DNA of 64,000 nucleotides from Populus alba. Taxonomy: Eukaryota > Streptophyta > Magnoliopsida > Malpighiales > Salicaceae. The DNA lies in contig NC_133296.1 in the NCBI RefSeq assembly GCF_005239225.2, positions 9,176,001 to 9,240,000 on the forward strand. The letters are read 5' to 3'. Under the pieces are notes generated by a model, which had not been told where the DNA came from, ran no database searches, and saw only the letters and a list, made by a program, of their open reading frames with translations. Position 1 is the first letter of the stretch. Every line of letters starts with the position of its first letter. This document shows, piece by piece, positions 40,943-52,268 of the stretch. A program made the position numbers and the translations under genes.

Positions 40943-42359
40943 AAGATATTGTACATTTGCATGGCATTCCTAAGACTATAGTGTTAGATCGTGATGTTAA
41001 GTTCTGGCAAGAACGGAATGCAAGGATCTTTGCAGATGTGTCTAAAGCTTTGAATTTGGTTTTTGATCAAATCGAATATATCATTCGCGATAAGCTTGTT
41101 TTGATGAGGAATGTTCAACAAACAGATGAAAACATAAGGATCCAAAGACTTTGGAGGGTCAATAACATGGACTCGCGATAAGCTTGTTTTGATGAGGAAT
41201 ATTCAACAAACAGATGAAAACATAAGGATCCAAAGACTTTGGAGGGTCAATAACATGGACTCTTAATTTGATGTTTAGCTGGTTGTTTTTATACCCATAG
41301 CATATCTAGTTGGTCCAAGTTTTTGTTTTGTTGTGGCTAGCCTGTAGCCATTTGTTGGTTTTCGTTTCTGTCCTCATTGTAAATCTTGGGTATGCCCATT
41401 ATATTCTTTGTATCATTTTCTTTTAATACATAAGTCAGCTTACCAAAAAAAAAAAGACTCTTAATTTGATGTTTAGCTGGTTGTTTTTGTACCCCTAGCA
41501 TATCTAGTTGGTCCAAGTTTTTGTTTTGTTGTGGCTAGCCTGTAGCCATTTGTTGGTTTTCGTTTCTGTCCTCATTGTAAATCTTGGGTATGCCCATTAT
41601 ATTCTTTGTATCATTTTCTTTTAATACATAAGTCAGCTTACCAAAAAAAAAAGATATTGTACATTTGCATGGCATTCCTAAGACTATAGTGTTAGATCGT
41701 GATGTTAAGTTCCTTCGCTACTTAATGAATAATTTATTGGGAAATAAACTCTTATTTTCGACAACATGTCATCCTCAAACAGATTGGCAAAATAGGGTAC
41801 TGTGTAGAACATTATCCCAACTTTTTCTTTTTGTAATTCAAAAGAATTTGAAAAGTTGGGAAGATTGTTTGCCTTTTGTTGAGTTTGATTATAATAGAAC
41901 TGTGCATTCGACCATTGGTTTCTCTCCTTTTAAAATTGTTTATGGTTTTATTCTACTAACTCCTATGGACTCAATTCCTTTATCTTTTCAAGAAAGGGGA
42001 CGTTTAGATGATGAAAATAAGGCAAAGATGGTGAGACAACTCCATGAGGGAGTTCGACTGCAAATAGAGAAAAAGAACAAACTTTACGGTTTTAAAGCAA
42101 ATAAAGGACTTAAGCTGGTTGTTTTTCAACTCGGTGATGGGGTTTGGGTGCACATGCATAAAGAACAATTTCCTAACCAAAGAAAATGAAAATTACACCC
42201 TCATGGTGATGGTCCATTTTAGCTTTTAGAGAGAATCAATGACAACGTATACAAAATTAACCTTGCAGGTGAGTATGATGCTGTTACCTTTAATGTTGCA
42301 GATCTTACGTTGTTTGACATAGATTTTGATCTGAGGTCGAATCCTTTTGAGAGAGGGGA
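40943..42359 (+). pseudogene. Gypsy-1 copy 3: integrase and pol tail, interrupted by LINE tails
   Basis: Plus-strand gypsy-1 integrase from HGIPKTIVLDRDVKF (duplicated at 40943-41004 and 41651-41712 around a LINE insertion) through TCHPQTDWQNRV (normal DGQTEV, so the catalytic Glu region is altered), [12 protein letters not shown] and KLYGFKANKG. A stop follows QFPNQRK at 42187-42189, where copy 1 continues. A shifted frame then codes the pol tail and crosses into the LTR (GPMTRSKTKALKEAL). An internal deletion (near 41722) removes about 10 codons. Clearly dead and diverged from copies 1 and 2. Confidence 0.85.
41005..41650 (+). mobile_element. Two stacked LINE 3' tails flanked by a 62-bp duplication
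   Basis: First tail: begins TGGCAAGAACGG at 41005 and ends in poly(A) at 41643-41650. Inside it, after ...CATGGACTC at 41174, a second tail begins GCGATAAGCTTG and ends in poly(A) near 41456, after which GACTCTTAATTTG resumes the first tail; GACTC is the small duplication of the inner insertion. The outer insertion is flanked by 62 identical bases of gypsy-1 (40943-41004 and 41651-41712), far longer than the 12-18 bp seen for the other LINEs here. Confidence 0.88.
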
Positions 42360-43255
42360 TTGTGTGGACCAGCCCCGAAGCACCAGCAAGGACCTATTAC
42401 AAGTTCCAAATGGTCCAATGACACGGTCCAAGACAAAGGCATTGAAAGAGGCATTGAATGCATTGGTGTTTAATGTTTCAACCAAGTCAGAATTGAAAGG
42501 TACATCAGAGTATCAAGAGTAAACCCTAGTAAATCTTATCCATGTGTAAGAGGGGTCCAACACAACCTTATTTGGGCCATAAAATAAGGACACCAAAGGA
42601 AACAAAAAAATTCCACTACAACTTAGAAACAACATGGGTGGCTACGTTTTCCTTTTGTTTCTAGGATTAAACTGCTGCATGGAAGGCTATAAATAAAGCT
42701 TGAATCAATTCTATAATATCTTACTTTCGTTTCTTCTTCTCATGGCAAAACATGGATTTAATATTAGGGGCTTTTTTTTTTTTTTGTTAGCTATAGCTTA
42801 AGGCTTGTTTGGGCTTTAATTAATACTTTATTTTCAGTTTGAATCCAAGGCTTGTTTGGATTAAGTTATGGGCTTTTCAGTTTAGTGTTTTGGGTCAGTT
42901 TTGAGTGGACCTCGTATAAGTCCACATAAGGGGTCTATTAGGCTTAATTTTTCAAGAACTATTTAAACTCATGTAAGCCAAAATTTTTGTAGTTTTTGAT
43001 GAGTATTACTTTTGTATTTTTCAGTTTTAACGTGTGAGAGTGATTCTTGCATTCTTCAGTTCTTGAACGAATTAAATTTGACTTATCGAAGATTAATTGG
43101 CTTTGTGGCGTCATTCTACTCATTCCAATACTGTTGGTGCCTTGGGACAAGTTTTCATTGTGACACACTCCTATTAGACCTATTTAGGCTTTCTAGGATC
43201 AAATCTCAATCTTGATTGCAGGTTATGTGACCGCATGATCACAAGGTTTGCGTCA
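42360..43255 (+). repeat. Gypsy-1 copy 3 LTR (896 bp), followed by a PBS
   Basis: From TTGTGTGGACC (TGATG start mutated) after GAGAGAGGGGA, to GGTTTGCGTCA at 43255. Bases 43258-43269 read TGGTATCAGAAC, a PBS with one change. The same LTR thus serves as the 3' LTR of copy 3 and as the 5' LTR of the leader to its right, a tandem arrangement with a shared LTR. Confidence 0.82.
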
Positions 43256-44261
43256 GATGGTATCAGAACTAGGCTCCAAAACAAAGTCATATCCTTCGGT
43301 TATTTTTGTTTTTTTAATGCTCCTTTAAGTTTTTCAGTGTTTGCGTGCATCTTCTTGTTCTTCGTGTCCACGTCATCTAAGCAAAAAAAAACAAAAAAGG
43401 GTTATATTTCATCTTATTACTTCATTGGGGGCAAGATCACATCATATATCCAATTGGAACTTATTCTGATATCGTTTGCTTTAGGTTTTGATTTGAAGTT
43501 CAATTCTACCATAGAAACAATACTCTTAGTGAAGCTTACCAAAAAAAAAAAACAATACTCTTAGTGAACCATAAGAAAATCACCTCATAATAAATTGGAA
43601 CTTCATATCATGTCTATTGAGAGTGCAATCGCAAGGTATATAAAATTTAGGCTTATTTAGATTCGTTTGCTTAAGGTTTTAATTTGACGTTCAATTCGCC
43701 GCAAAAACACTATTCTTAGTGAACCATAAGCAAAACATCTTAGAATCAATTGAAACTTTATATTCGATGTGTTTGGGATGATATTACACCATAAGCAAAA
43801 CTTTATATATTAAATTTGAGCTTATTTTGATATCAGCTTCTGGAGGTTTTATTTGGAGGTTCAATGTTGCCGTAAACTGATTATAAAGGGGTTTGGGTAT
43901 TGAGATATAAGATAACGACCTCTAAATTGAGTTGGCTTGTTTGTTTAGTATTATAATACTAAATATTGAATTTGAGGTCATTTCAAGATCGTTTGGTCTG
44001 GATTTCAATACACGCAAAGATTGCGTAACAGGTTAGATTTGCATCAAGTTTCAAAACGTGATCCTTACTGTTTTTTTTTTTTTTTAATATTTTTTTTTCT
44101 ATTATATTTGGGTTATTTATGAGTCAAGTAATTGTTTTCTCTAATATTCACTTCTGTTTTATTTGGTGTCTTCATTTCGTCCACAATTCATACGAATTTG
44201 CATTGCTACTCGCGAAATCGTAATCGTACTTTTGTTTTGCTTTGTTTCAGTATATTTATTG
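43256..44261 (+). other. CRM-type leader after a shared LTR
   Basis: No gene. PBS at 43258-43269, then leader with the repeated phrase TTCTACC/TGCCG..AAAACACT..CTTAGTGAACCATAAG seen in N and gypsy-1 leaders. The last 200 bp (GCTACTCGCGAAATCG) resemble M leaders. It is more diverged than the other leaders. It contains a 17-nt LINE insertion (43533-43549) and ends at a fragment on the other strand. Confidence 0.7.
43515..43567 (+). mobile_element. Minimal LINE insertion (17 nt) with 18-bp target duplication
   Basis: AAACAATACTCTTAGTGA occurs at 43515-43532 and again at 43550-43567. Between them lie only AGCTTACC and nine A. AGCTTACC plus poly(A) is exactly the 3' end of the window's LINE family, so this is a LINE insertion truncated to its last 8 nucleotides. 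The same leader phrase is single in the other leaders (for example near 43720). Confidence 0.85.
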
Positions 44262-44676
44262 AATCTTGAGGTTGAAAATTATAATTAGAGTGCGCTTCAA
44301 AGGCCACTAACTTTGATTTGTTGATTTCAATTCCTAAAGAACCAAAAGAAAGCAAGTTGTGAGGTAAAAGGCTAGCTGACATCAACGCAAAACTCACCCA
44401 AAACCTCTTCGTGATATGTTTTAATGAAAAAAGGTACATAGACCTGCTTTATCACCAGAATCTTCCCATCCTCGTTCAGCCATCGCAAACTATATGGCTT
44501 GGGATGTGGAATGGTAGTTAAACCCAATTTCTCCACCAAGGTAGTTGACGCAACATTAGTGCAACTTCAATTATTAATGATCATCCTACACACCTTATCT
44601 CGAATTTGACATTGAGTATGAAAGATGTTCTCGCATTGCTCATCACTAATGTCAATTTGTGCATTCAGAACCCGTT
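44262..44676 (-). pseudogene. Diverged gypsy protease fragment
   Basis: On the minus strand it codes for part of an aspartic-protease region similar to gypsy-1 (FHTQCQIRDKVC, then NVASTTLVEKLGL, then YSLRWLNEDGKILVIKQV). The active-site D-S-G is lost (INN followed by a stop, then SC). Similarity to gypsy-1 is partial, so it represents another CRM-like lineage or an old copy. It lies opposite in strand to both neighbours. Confidence 0.65.
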
Positions 44677-45311
44677 TGATATCATCCAAGCAATGTCAAA
44701 TTCGGATTTTGATGTAAAATGTGCAACTATCCAGTTTTACGGCAATAGTCATAATTCTCAATCCTACCATTGGATCGGGCTGAACTTTTACGTGGAGTCT
44801 CCTGACATGTTGTCCTACATTGGGTTAAAATATCATGTCAATCGAAAAGGCATCCAAACACGGGTCAACAGAGGTTGTACGAGTTTTGTTATTAACTTCC
44901 TTTTGACTTGTGGACTTCCTATTTGGCTAGGATTCTTTTCCTAAAAGGATGTGGCAGCTTGTTTTGGAAATCTTCTAATTCTACAAAGATCTTTAAAACT
45001 TCAGATTAATAAAATTTCTTGTTTGTCGCACTTTGTGTGTGTGTGTGGGTGGGATAATCTCCCTTCCTTGGTTCTCTAAAGAACTGAAAATGACTTATCT
45101 AAGAACAACTGGCTTTGTGGCGTCATCCTTATACTTCTCGTTCGCGAATCAATATTCATTGGGTGGGGGGTTTACGTTTCCAATAGTGCTGGTGCCTAGG
45201 TACAAGTTATCTTTGTGTCACACTCCTATCAAACCTGATTTACTTGGCTTTCCGGGAATTGGTGTCTTTGTGTGTGGGTTGCGTGACCACGTGATCACGA
45301 GGTTCACATCA
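44677..45311 (+). repeat. 5' LTR of M copy 2, internally deleted
   Basis: Starts TGATATCATCCAAGC and ends GGTTCACATCA. About 370 bp is missing near 45000 compared with the full M LTR. The near-palindrome precedes the end. Confidence 0.85.
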
Positions 45312-45313
45312 TT

Positions 45314-45325
45314 TGGTATCAGAGC
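45314..45325 (+). other. Primer binding site (initiator tRNA-Met) of M copy 2
   Basis: TGGTATCAGAGC, two bases after the LTR end. Equivalent sites on the minus strand end two or three bases before the LTRs at 25835, 54023, 55608, 58288 and 61909. Confidence 0.85.
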
Positions 45326-46111
45326 TTGGCTCCATTAATCAAGTTATATCCTTATGAAATTTTCGTTTCTTGTTGTTTCTGTAAAAAGTCCTTAGTGTCC
45401 AATTTCTTCTCCTTGATTTTGCAGCCTTATAAAAAAAAAAAAGTTATTTCATCTTGTAACAGTCCAAAATATATTAGTATCAAAAAAAAAAAAAAAAAGA
45501 AAAAAAATCGTTCAAAGAGACATTTATTGGTTTCTGCCGTAGAAAACTAAACAAAGGAAAATTGGACCAAATCAACACGAAATTAGCTCAAATTTGATAA
45601 ACTTGTTATTGGTACCCTAATCGCATCCCATATTAAGTTTAGGGTCAATTGGATATCGTTTGCTTTGGTTTTCAATTTTGTTCTAATTAAGTCCGATTCA
45701 TATTGTTTTTACGTCAGTATATCAAACCTTATCGTAACTTAATCAAATTTTATATTTTGTCTATTTGGGTTGATATCGCACTATATCTGAAATTTTAACT
45801 CAATTGGACATCATTTACTGTAGGTTCCAGATTTCGACTTAACTCGTCGTAAACGAGTCTATTTTGCGTCAACTTTTAAAATTTGGATTCTTTATGTTGT
45901 TTTTGTTTCTTGCAGTTTATTTTCATTATATCCAACATATCTGGGTGTTGTTTCATCATTTTTCATATTTTTATTTCATCATTTTTCATATTTTTGTTTT
46001 CGTTTTTTATTCGAGTCTTCAGTTTCGTTCATATTTTGAATAGACTCGCTTGCTACTCGCGAGACTATCATCGTAGTTTTGTTTTGCTTATTTTCTTGTT
46101 TTTATTGCTTC

Positions 46112-46146
<35 letters not shown>

Positions 46147-46313
46147 GATTGCGCTACCAAGTTAGTTTTATTTGGTGTTGGTTTCAGTTTCACAAGAACT
46201 GCAAGAAGGTGAGACAAGAGGTGTGGGTGTGTGAGGACATTAAGAGTGTTTGAGCGAAACACGAGTGATGTGAGGATTTGTTTTACCAGTAACCAATTTT
46301 TACAGGTACTATC
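45326..46313 (+). other. M copy 2 leader
   Basis: No gene. Contains A-rich tracts (45430-45440 and 45483-45508), a TA repeat (46114-46142) and an intron-like segment before the ATG (AAG|GTGAGAC near 46208 and TTTTTACAG|G near 46305). Same layout as 6412-7065. Confidence 0.75.
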
Positions 46314-47028
46314 ATGTCAGATCAAAACAACACACCGCGCCCTCCCGATGTAGAACTTAAATTCCAAATGCAAGCCATGACAAAGATGATGGAAAGAATG
46401 AATTTCACGATGGGGAATATGCGTGACAGACTTGAGAAGGTGGCAAAACATGGTAATGTGGCTAGAATATGTACTCGAGATGTGAGGAAGGTTGGGGCTG
46501 AATTGAAATCAAACCATGGCAATGGGGCTGAAAGGCTAAAGTGGGATGGTTATGAGGATTTTGATGAAGACGTTGATGATGATGGTGATGGTGGTTTTAA
46601 GAATGAGACCATAGGCTATCGGGAAGGTTTTTGGCAGCCTAGAAACCGAAGGGATTTCATGTATTTTGATAAGGTGCTATGGCAAAAGAAAAGGTAGATT
46701 CAAAAGGAGAGGTGGTATCAAAGGGAGATAAATAAAGATATTAGTGTTCTAAAAAAAGAATCCAAGAGTGTATCTCGTATTCTAGCAGAGATGAAGCAAG
46801 AAGTTGATGTGTTAACGGTAGCAGTCAATGTGCAGCAAGCTTCAGAAAGAGGAGAAAAAAATGTTGCAATGATGAAATACGAAAAAGAATGGTTACTACT
46901 TTCATCCAAAGTTGTTGGCTATGATATTTGGCAAGAAAAGAACTACAAAGGCTTCAAAATGAGGCTAAGGAATTGTCCATTTAACTTGTTGGTGATTCCA
47001 GGACCAATCATCTTGAAGAGAGAGGGAA
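46314..47028 (+). pseudogene. M copy 2 hybrid ORF with early stop
   Basis: ATG at 46314 (MSDQNNTPRPPD). The gag-like N-terminus and acidic stretch (DFDEDVDDDGDG) are intact to codon 127, where KKR is followed by TAG (46695-46697); copies 1, 3 and 4 have GGG or similar there. The frame continues with coiled-coil residues, then shifts near 46855 before the IQ motif (the DIWQEKNYKGF section is in the wrong frame). Not functional for the IQ part. Confidence 0.8.
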
Positions 47029-47908
47029 TGATACGATCCAGACAAGGTCAAATTCGGATTTTGACGTAAAATGGGCAACTCTCCAGTTTTACGGCAATAG
47101 TCATAATTCTTAATCCTACCATTGGATCGGGCTGAAATTTTACGTGAATTCTCCTGACATGTTGTCCTACCATGGTTTAAAATATCTTGTCAACTGGAGT
47201 TTAGAAAGGCATCCAAACACAGGTCAACAAAGCCTATACGAGTTTTGTTATTTACTTCCTTTTAACTTGTGGACTTCCTATTTGGCTAGGATTCTTTTCC
47301 TAAAAAGATGTGACAACTTGTTTTGGAAATCTCCTAATTCTACAAAGATCTTTAATGGGCTGCAACATAGTTTCCAAGGACATCAAAGGAAAGGGGGCAG
47401 CAACACAAATTTGATTCTAGAATATTTAGGATGGTAATTTTCGGATTTTTATTATTTTCTTCTTAGTTTTTGGGTTATTATTACTTATTTGGGCCAATTG
47501 TAAGTGGGCTTCATATAAGTCCACCTAAGGGGGGTCCATTAGGGTTTCATTAAGTTTAGAGTCAGTATAAATAGAGGCATAACCAAACATGTAAGGTTAC
47601 GCAATTTTCATATCAATAAACCTCTTTGCTGCACTTGTTGTGTGTTGGTGGGATAATCTCCCTTCCTTGGTTCTCTAAAGAACTGAAAACGACTTATCGA
47701 AGAACAACTGGCTTCGTGGCGTCATCTTTATACTTCTCGTTCGGGAATCAATATTCGTTGGGTGGGGGTTTACGTTTCCAATAGTGCTGGTGCCTAGGTA
47801 CAAGTTATCTTTGTGTCACACTCCTATCAAACCTGATTTACTTGGCTTTCCGGGAATTGGTGTCTTTGCGTGTGGGTTGCGTGACCACGTGATCACGAGG
47901 TTCGCATC
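47029..47908 (+). repeat. 3' LTR of M copy 2 (880 bp)
   Basis: Starts TGATACGATCCAGAC after GAAGAGAGAGGGAA and contains the box GTATAAATAGAGGC near 47567. It ends after the near-palindrome. 47909-47941 is a 33-bp scrap matching M internal sequence on the minus strand (CACCTCATCAAAATACATGAAA). Confidence 0.85.
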
Positions 47909-47941
47909 GTAACACCTCATCAAAATACATGAAAATGTAAT

Positions 47942-48831
47942 TGATGCGAACCTCGTGATCACGTGGTCACACAACCCACAATCAAGATTGAGATCTGATC
48001 CCGGAAAGCCGAAATAGGTCTGATAGGAGTGTGACACAATGGAAACCTGCCCCAAGGCACCAACACTAGTGGAATGAGTAGAATGACGCCACGAAGCCAG
48101 TTAATCTTTGATAAGTTAGATTCAGTTCGTTCAAGAACTGAAGAATGCAAGAATCACTCTCACACGTTAAAACTGAAAAATTCAGAATAATAATCATCAA
48201 AGCTGCCAAAATTTTGGTTACATGGGTTTAAATAGTTCCTGAAGAATTAACCCTAATGGACCCCTTATGTGGACTTATTTGAGGTCCACTCAAAATTGAC
48301 CCAAAACCCTAATCTGAGAAGCCCATAACTTAATCCAAACAAGCCTTGGATCCTAGCTTAAAACAAAGTATTAATTAAGCCCAAACAAGCCTTGGGCTGT
48401 AGCTAACAAAATAAAATAAAGCCCATAATATTAAATCCATGTTCTGGCATGAGAAGAAGAGAATGAACTAAAATAGTACATAACTGATTGAAGGCTTATT
48501 TATAGCCTTCCATGCAGCCCCTTAATCCTAGAAACAACAGGAAAAGGTAGCCACCATGTTGTTTCCAAGTTGTAGTAGGATTCTTTTGTTTCCTTTGCTG
48601 TCCTCACTTCATGGCCCAAATAAGGTTGTATTGGACCCCTCTTGCAGATGGATAAGATGTACTAGGGTCTCCTCTTGATACTCCAATGGACCTTCCAATT
48701 CTGACTTGGTGGAAACCTTCAAAACCAATGCATTCAATGCGTCTTTCAATGTCTTTGTCTTGGACCGAGTCATTGGTCCATTTGGAACATGTAATGGGTC
48801 CTTGCTAGTATTTCTGGGCTGGCCCCCATCA
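47942..48831 (-). repeat. 3' LTR of gypsy-1 copy 2 (890 bp)
   Basis: From TGATGGGGGCCAGCCC at 48831 (minus) to TTCGCATCA at 47942. The fullest gypsy-1 LTR: it keeps the ~160 bp lost from copy 1, including CTATAAATAAGCC near 48510 (minus strand), a likely TATA box. Confidence 0.85.
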
Positions 48832-49471
48832 TCCCCTCTCTCCTCGAAAAGATTCGACCTCGAATCAAAATCTGCGTCAAACAACGTAAGATCACCAACA
48901 TTAAAGGTAGCACTAACACTATCAAAATCTGCGTTGTCATTGATTCTCTCTAAAACCTGAAAGGGACCATCACCACGAGGCTGTAATATTGATTTTCTTT
49001 GGTTAGGAAATCATTCCTTACGCATGTGCTCCCATACCCAATCACCGGGTTGGAAAACAACCAGTTTACGTCCCTTATTTGCTTTAGAAGCGTAAATTCT
49101 GTTCTTTTTCTCTATTTGTAGTTGAACTCCCTCATGGAGTTCTCTCACCATCTTTGCCTTCTTTTCACCATCTAAACTTACCCTTTCTTCAAAATGTAAG
49201 GGAATGAAGTCCATAGGAGTTAGTGGATTAAAACCATAAACAATTTTAAAAGGAGAAAAAGTAGTAGTCGAATGCACAGTTCTATTATAAGCAAACTCAA
49301 CAAAAGGCAAGCATTCTTCCCAACTTTTCAAATTCTTTTGAATTACAACACGTAAAAGTTGGGATAATGTTCTATTCACTATCTCAGTTTGTCCATCTGT
49401 TTGAGAATGGCATGCTGTCGAAAATAAAAGTTTAGTTCCCAACTTTCCCCATAAAGTCTTCCAAAAGTAAC
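48832..49471 (-). pseudogene. Gypsy-1 copy 2: integrase C-terminal half and pol tail
   Basis: Minus strand. Integrase from [20 protein letters not shown] (catalytic Glu present) through [35 protein letters not shown] and [14 protein letters not shown] stop follows (49011), then a further frame carries the pol tail into the LTR (SRSNLFEERGDD...GPMTRSKTK); a ~25-bp deletion near 48915 removes part of the tail. Its upstream parts are missing: N copy 2 abuts at 49472. The gag-protease piece at 54754-55607 may be the other end of the same element. Confidence 0.85.
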
Positions 49472-49482
49472 TGATGCGAACC

Positions 49483-51769
49483 TTTTTTTTGGGTAAGCTG
49501 ACTTATGTATTAAAAAAAATTGATACAAAGAATAAAATGGGCATACCCAAGATTTACAATGTGGACAGAAACGAAAACCAACAAATGGCTACAGGCTAGC
49601 CACATAACCAAAACAAAAACTTAGACCAACTAGATATGCTAGGGGTACAAAAACAACCAGCTAAACATCAAATTAAGAGTCTATGTTATTGACCCTCCAA
49701 AGTCTTTGGATCCTTATGTTTTCATCTGTTTGTTGAACATTCCTCATCAAAATAAGCTTATCGCGAATGATACATTCGATTTGATCAAAAACCAAATTCA
49801 AAGCTTTAGACATATCTGCAAAGATCCTTGTGTTCCGTTCTTGCCAGATACAATAGACTGTAGCTGCGAAACCCAGTTTACGAGAAAAGTTGACGAAACG
49901 TTTTCCATCCCAAGAGACAGTGGTCAATCGAATCCATTCATCCAAGCTTTTTGTCATTCTTGGAATGTCGCATCTGTCACAAACATTCCACCATAATGCC
50001 TTCGTAAAGAGCATTCAAAGAACAAGTAATTGTGATCTTCATTATTGCGGAGACAGAGTGAGCACCTATTGGGACCATGAATACCAAACCGATGAAGTCT
50101 ATCCTGCGTTGAGAGTTTTCGTTGGATAGCCACCCAAAGAAGAAATGCATGTCTTGGGACAGCATTCTTGAACCACACGATGTCATGCCAATCAACCATT
50201 TGATGATGAATTCTTAGTTGTTCCCAAGCTACTTTGACCGAGAAACTCTGATTTGGCGACCCAAACAATCTCATCCTTTTGCCCCGCTTCTAATAATGGG
50301 GTGCCAGCCAATAGCAATTCTCCATTCTAAGTTATTAAAGCACCACTCTCGCTCATACCTTTAGATGAAACCACCGTAAGTATCAGCGAGCGGGCTGTAA
50401 GGATGCCAATTGTCAAACCATAGAGAGGTTGTCATTCCATCTCCGATGATGTGCTTCATCTTCGGCCATGTTAAGGATCTGAGCTTTAGAATCTTTCCCC
50501 AAGCCCAAGAGTAGCTTCCTGGCGCCTTGATTGTCCAGAAATTCCTACCTCGCAAGAGATTGGATCTGATCCAAGTAGACCAGATTGAGCCATGTGAGTC
50601 ATTGCACAAGTTCCAAATATGTTTCAACAAGGCAATCTTGTTTCATTCTGCTATCCTTTTTATGCCTAGCCCCCCCTCCTTTTTTGGAAGACATACCTGA
50701 TCCCAAGCCACTTTAGCCCTCGTAGTGCTCATATCTGAACCTGACCAAAGAAGGGATCTCATAATTTGCTCAACATTTTTCACTACTTCCCCAGGTAATA
50801 GGAATAGAGATGCCCAATAGACCAGGATGGAGAATAAGACTGAGTTAATCAGTTGTACTCGCCCTGCGAAAGAGAGTGTTCTGTAGGTCCAATGTCAAAC
50901 TTTGGCGGTAATTCGATCCACGAGGCCCTTACAATTAACAGCCTTTAGTCTGGACGAAATAAGAGGCACTCCCAAATATTTCATAGGAAGCTCCCCCTTT
51001 CTAAACCCAAGAATACTGATAATTTGTTCCCTCTCAGCACCTAACGGACCGCTCAAGAAGATATCACTTTTGTTTGGATTTGGATATAGACCTGATAGAA
51101 CTTGAAACTCTATGACAACATTTTTGATCATACGAATTGAATGTACATCCCCTTTGCTGAATATCATCAAGTCGTCGGCAAAGCAAAGATGAGAAATTCT
51201 GTCCTTCTTGCATCTCCAGTGGAACTTGAAATTTTGGTTGGCACTCATATTGCAGAACAGCCCTGACAGGATTTCCATGCATAGGACAAACAAATATGGA
51301 GATAATGGATCACCTTGTCTCAGCCCTCTCCCCCCTTGGAAGTAACCCGCAAGTTCACCGTTGACGTTGATTGAGAATTGACATGATGTAACACAAACCA
51401 TGATCCAATCAATGATTGTTCTAGGGAATCCCATTTTTATTAACGTAGCATCAACGAAATCCCACCGAACCGAGTCATAAGCCTTCATCAGGTCTACTTT
51501 CATAGCACAACGAGCAGGACCCGTAGTTGTATGATAGCCTTTCATTAGTTCCTGAGACAAAAGAATATTGTCGTTGATTCTCCGTCCAGAGATAAAAGCT
51601 GTTTGATACGGACCTACTAAGGATGGTAAAAACAACTTTCATTCTCCCAGTTAGAATCTTCGCGATGCATTTGTATACTGTATTGCAGCAAGATATAGGA
51701 CGAAAATCTGTTAACCTCGTAGGATTAGCAACTTTAGGATAAGGGAAATGGATGTAACATTCATTTCTT
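49483..51769 (-). mobile_element. LINE F: 5'-truncated, with target deletion
   Basis: Minus-strand LINE from poly(T) at 49483-49490 to within the RT region near 51769. ORF2 is split into several frames, and a ~60-bp stretch around 50280-50360 is shortened in pieces. It divides the N copy 2 LTR after TGATGCGAACC, and the LTR resumes at AAGAATCACTCT; about 190 bp of the LTR is missing and no target duplication is visible. So the insertion deleted its target, or a later deletion took one flank. Confidence 0.88.
49673..51769 (-). pseudogene. LINE F ORF2 fragment
   Basis: RT core (YDSVRWDFVDATL, RQGDPLSPYLF, FADDLMIF in the frame 51635-50895), then the downstream region and zinc cluster in shifted frames (50630-50361, 50274-49954, 50014-49673). 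The stop is shared with other copies. The several short deletions near 50280-50370 are not seen in other copies. Confidence 0.88.
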
Positions 51770-52268
51770 CAAGAATCACTCTTACACGTTAAAACTGAAA
51801 AATTCAGAATAATAATCATCAAAGCTGCCAAAATTTTGGTTACATGGGTTTAAATAGTTCCTGAAGAATTAACCCTAATGGACCTCTTATGTGGACTTAT
51901 ATGAGGTCCACTCAAAACTGGCCCAAAACCCTAAACTAAAAGGCCCATAACCTGATCCAAACAAGCCTTGGATCCTAGCTGAAAACAAACTATTAATTAA
52001 GCCCAAACATGAAAGAAAATAATAAAAATAAGTAACTTGTCATTAAATACCACCAGCCCTTCTTTCCTTGTGTAGCTAGGATGAATAAGGATTCTGAAAC
52101 ATTAATGAATCCTTGCCACACTAGGAGATTATATTGCAACTCACTAAAGATCCTTGTGGAACTAGGAAATTCCCAAAACCAGCTCCCACATCCTTGGAGG
52201 AAAAGAATCCTAATCAAATAGGAAGTCCACAAGTCAAATGGAAGTAAATAACAAAATCCGTACAGCCT

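Larger units (their letters stand above)
44677..47908 (+). mobile_element. M element copy 2: both LTRs present
   Basis: The M copy in the window with two LTRs of its own: 5' LTR 44677-45311 (internally deleted), PBS 45314-45325, leader to ~46200, hybrid ORF from 46314, polypurine tract 47014-47028 and 3' LTR 47029-47908. No convincing 5-bp target duplication (left ..CCGTT, right GTAAC). The 3' LTR ends GCATCG, not GCATCA. Divergence between its LTRs and from the array at 55.6-62.9 kb marks it as older. Confidence 0.88.

Noticed and set aside
44206..44439. Small open frames in leaders and LTRs (for example 9537-9743, 37238-37459, 44206-44439, 61683-61901) as genes
   Set aside because: Short, AT-driven, without motifs, and lying in leader or LTR sequence whose other copies do not keep them open.
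45430..45508. A-rich stretches as LINE poly(A) tails
   Set aside because: Neither is preceded by the family's terminal AGCTTACC or other LINE sequence, and the M leaders at 58136-58217 and 61760-61840 have similar T/A tracts on their strand.
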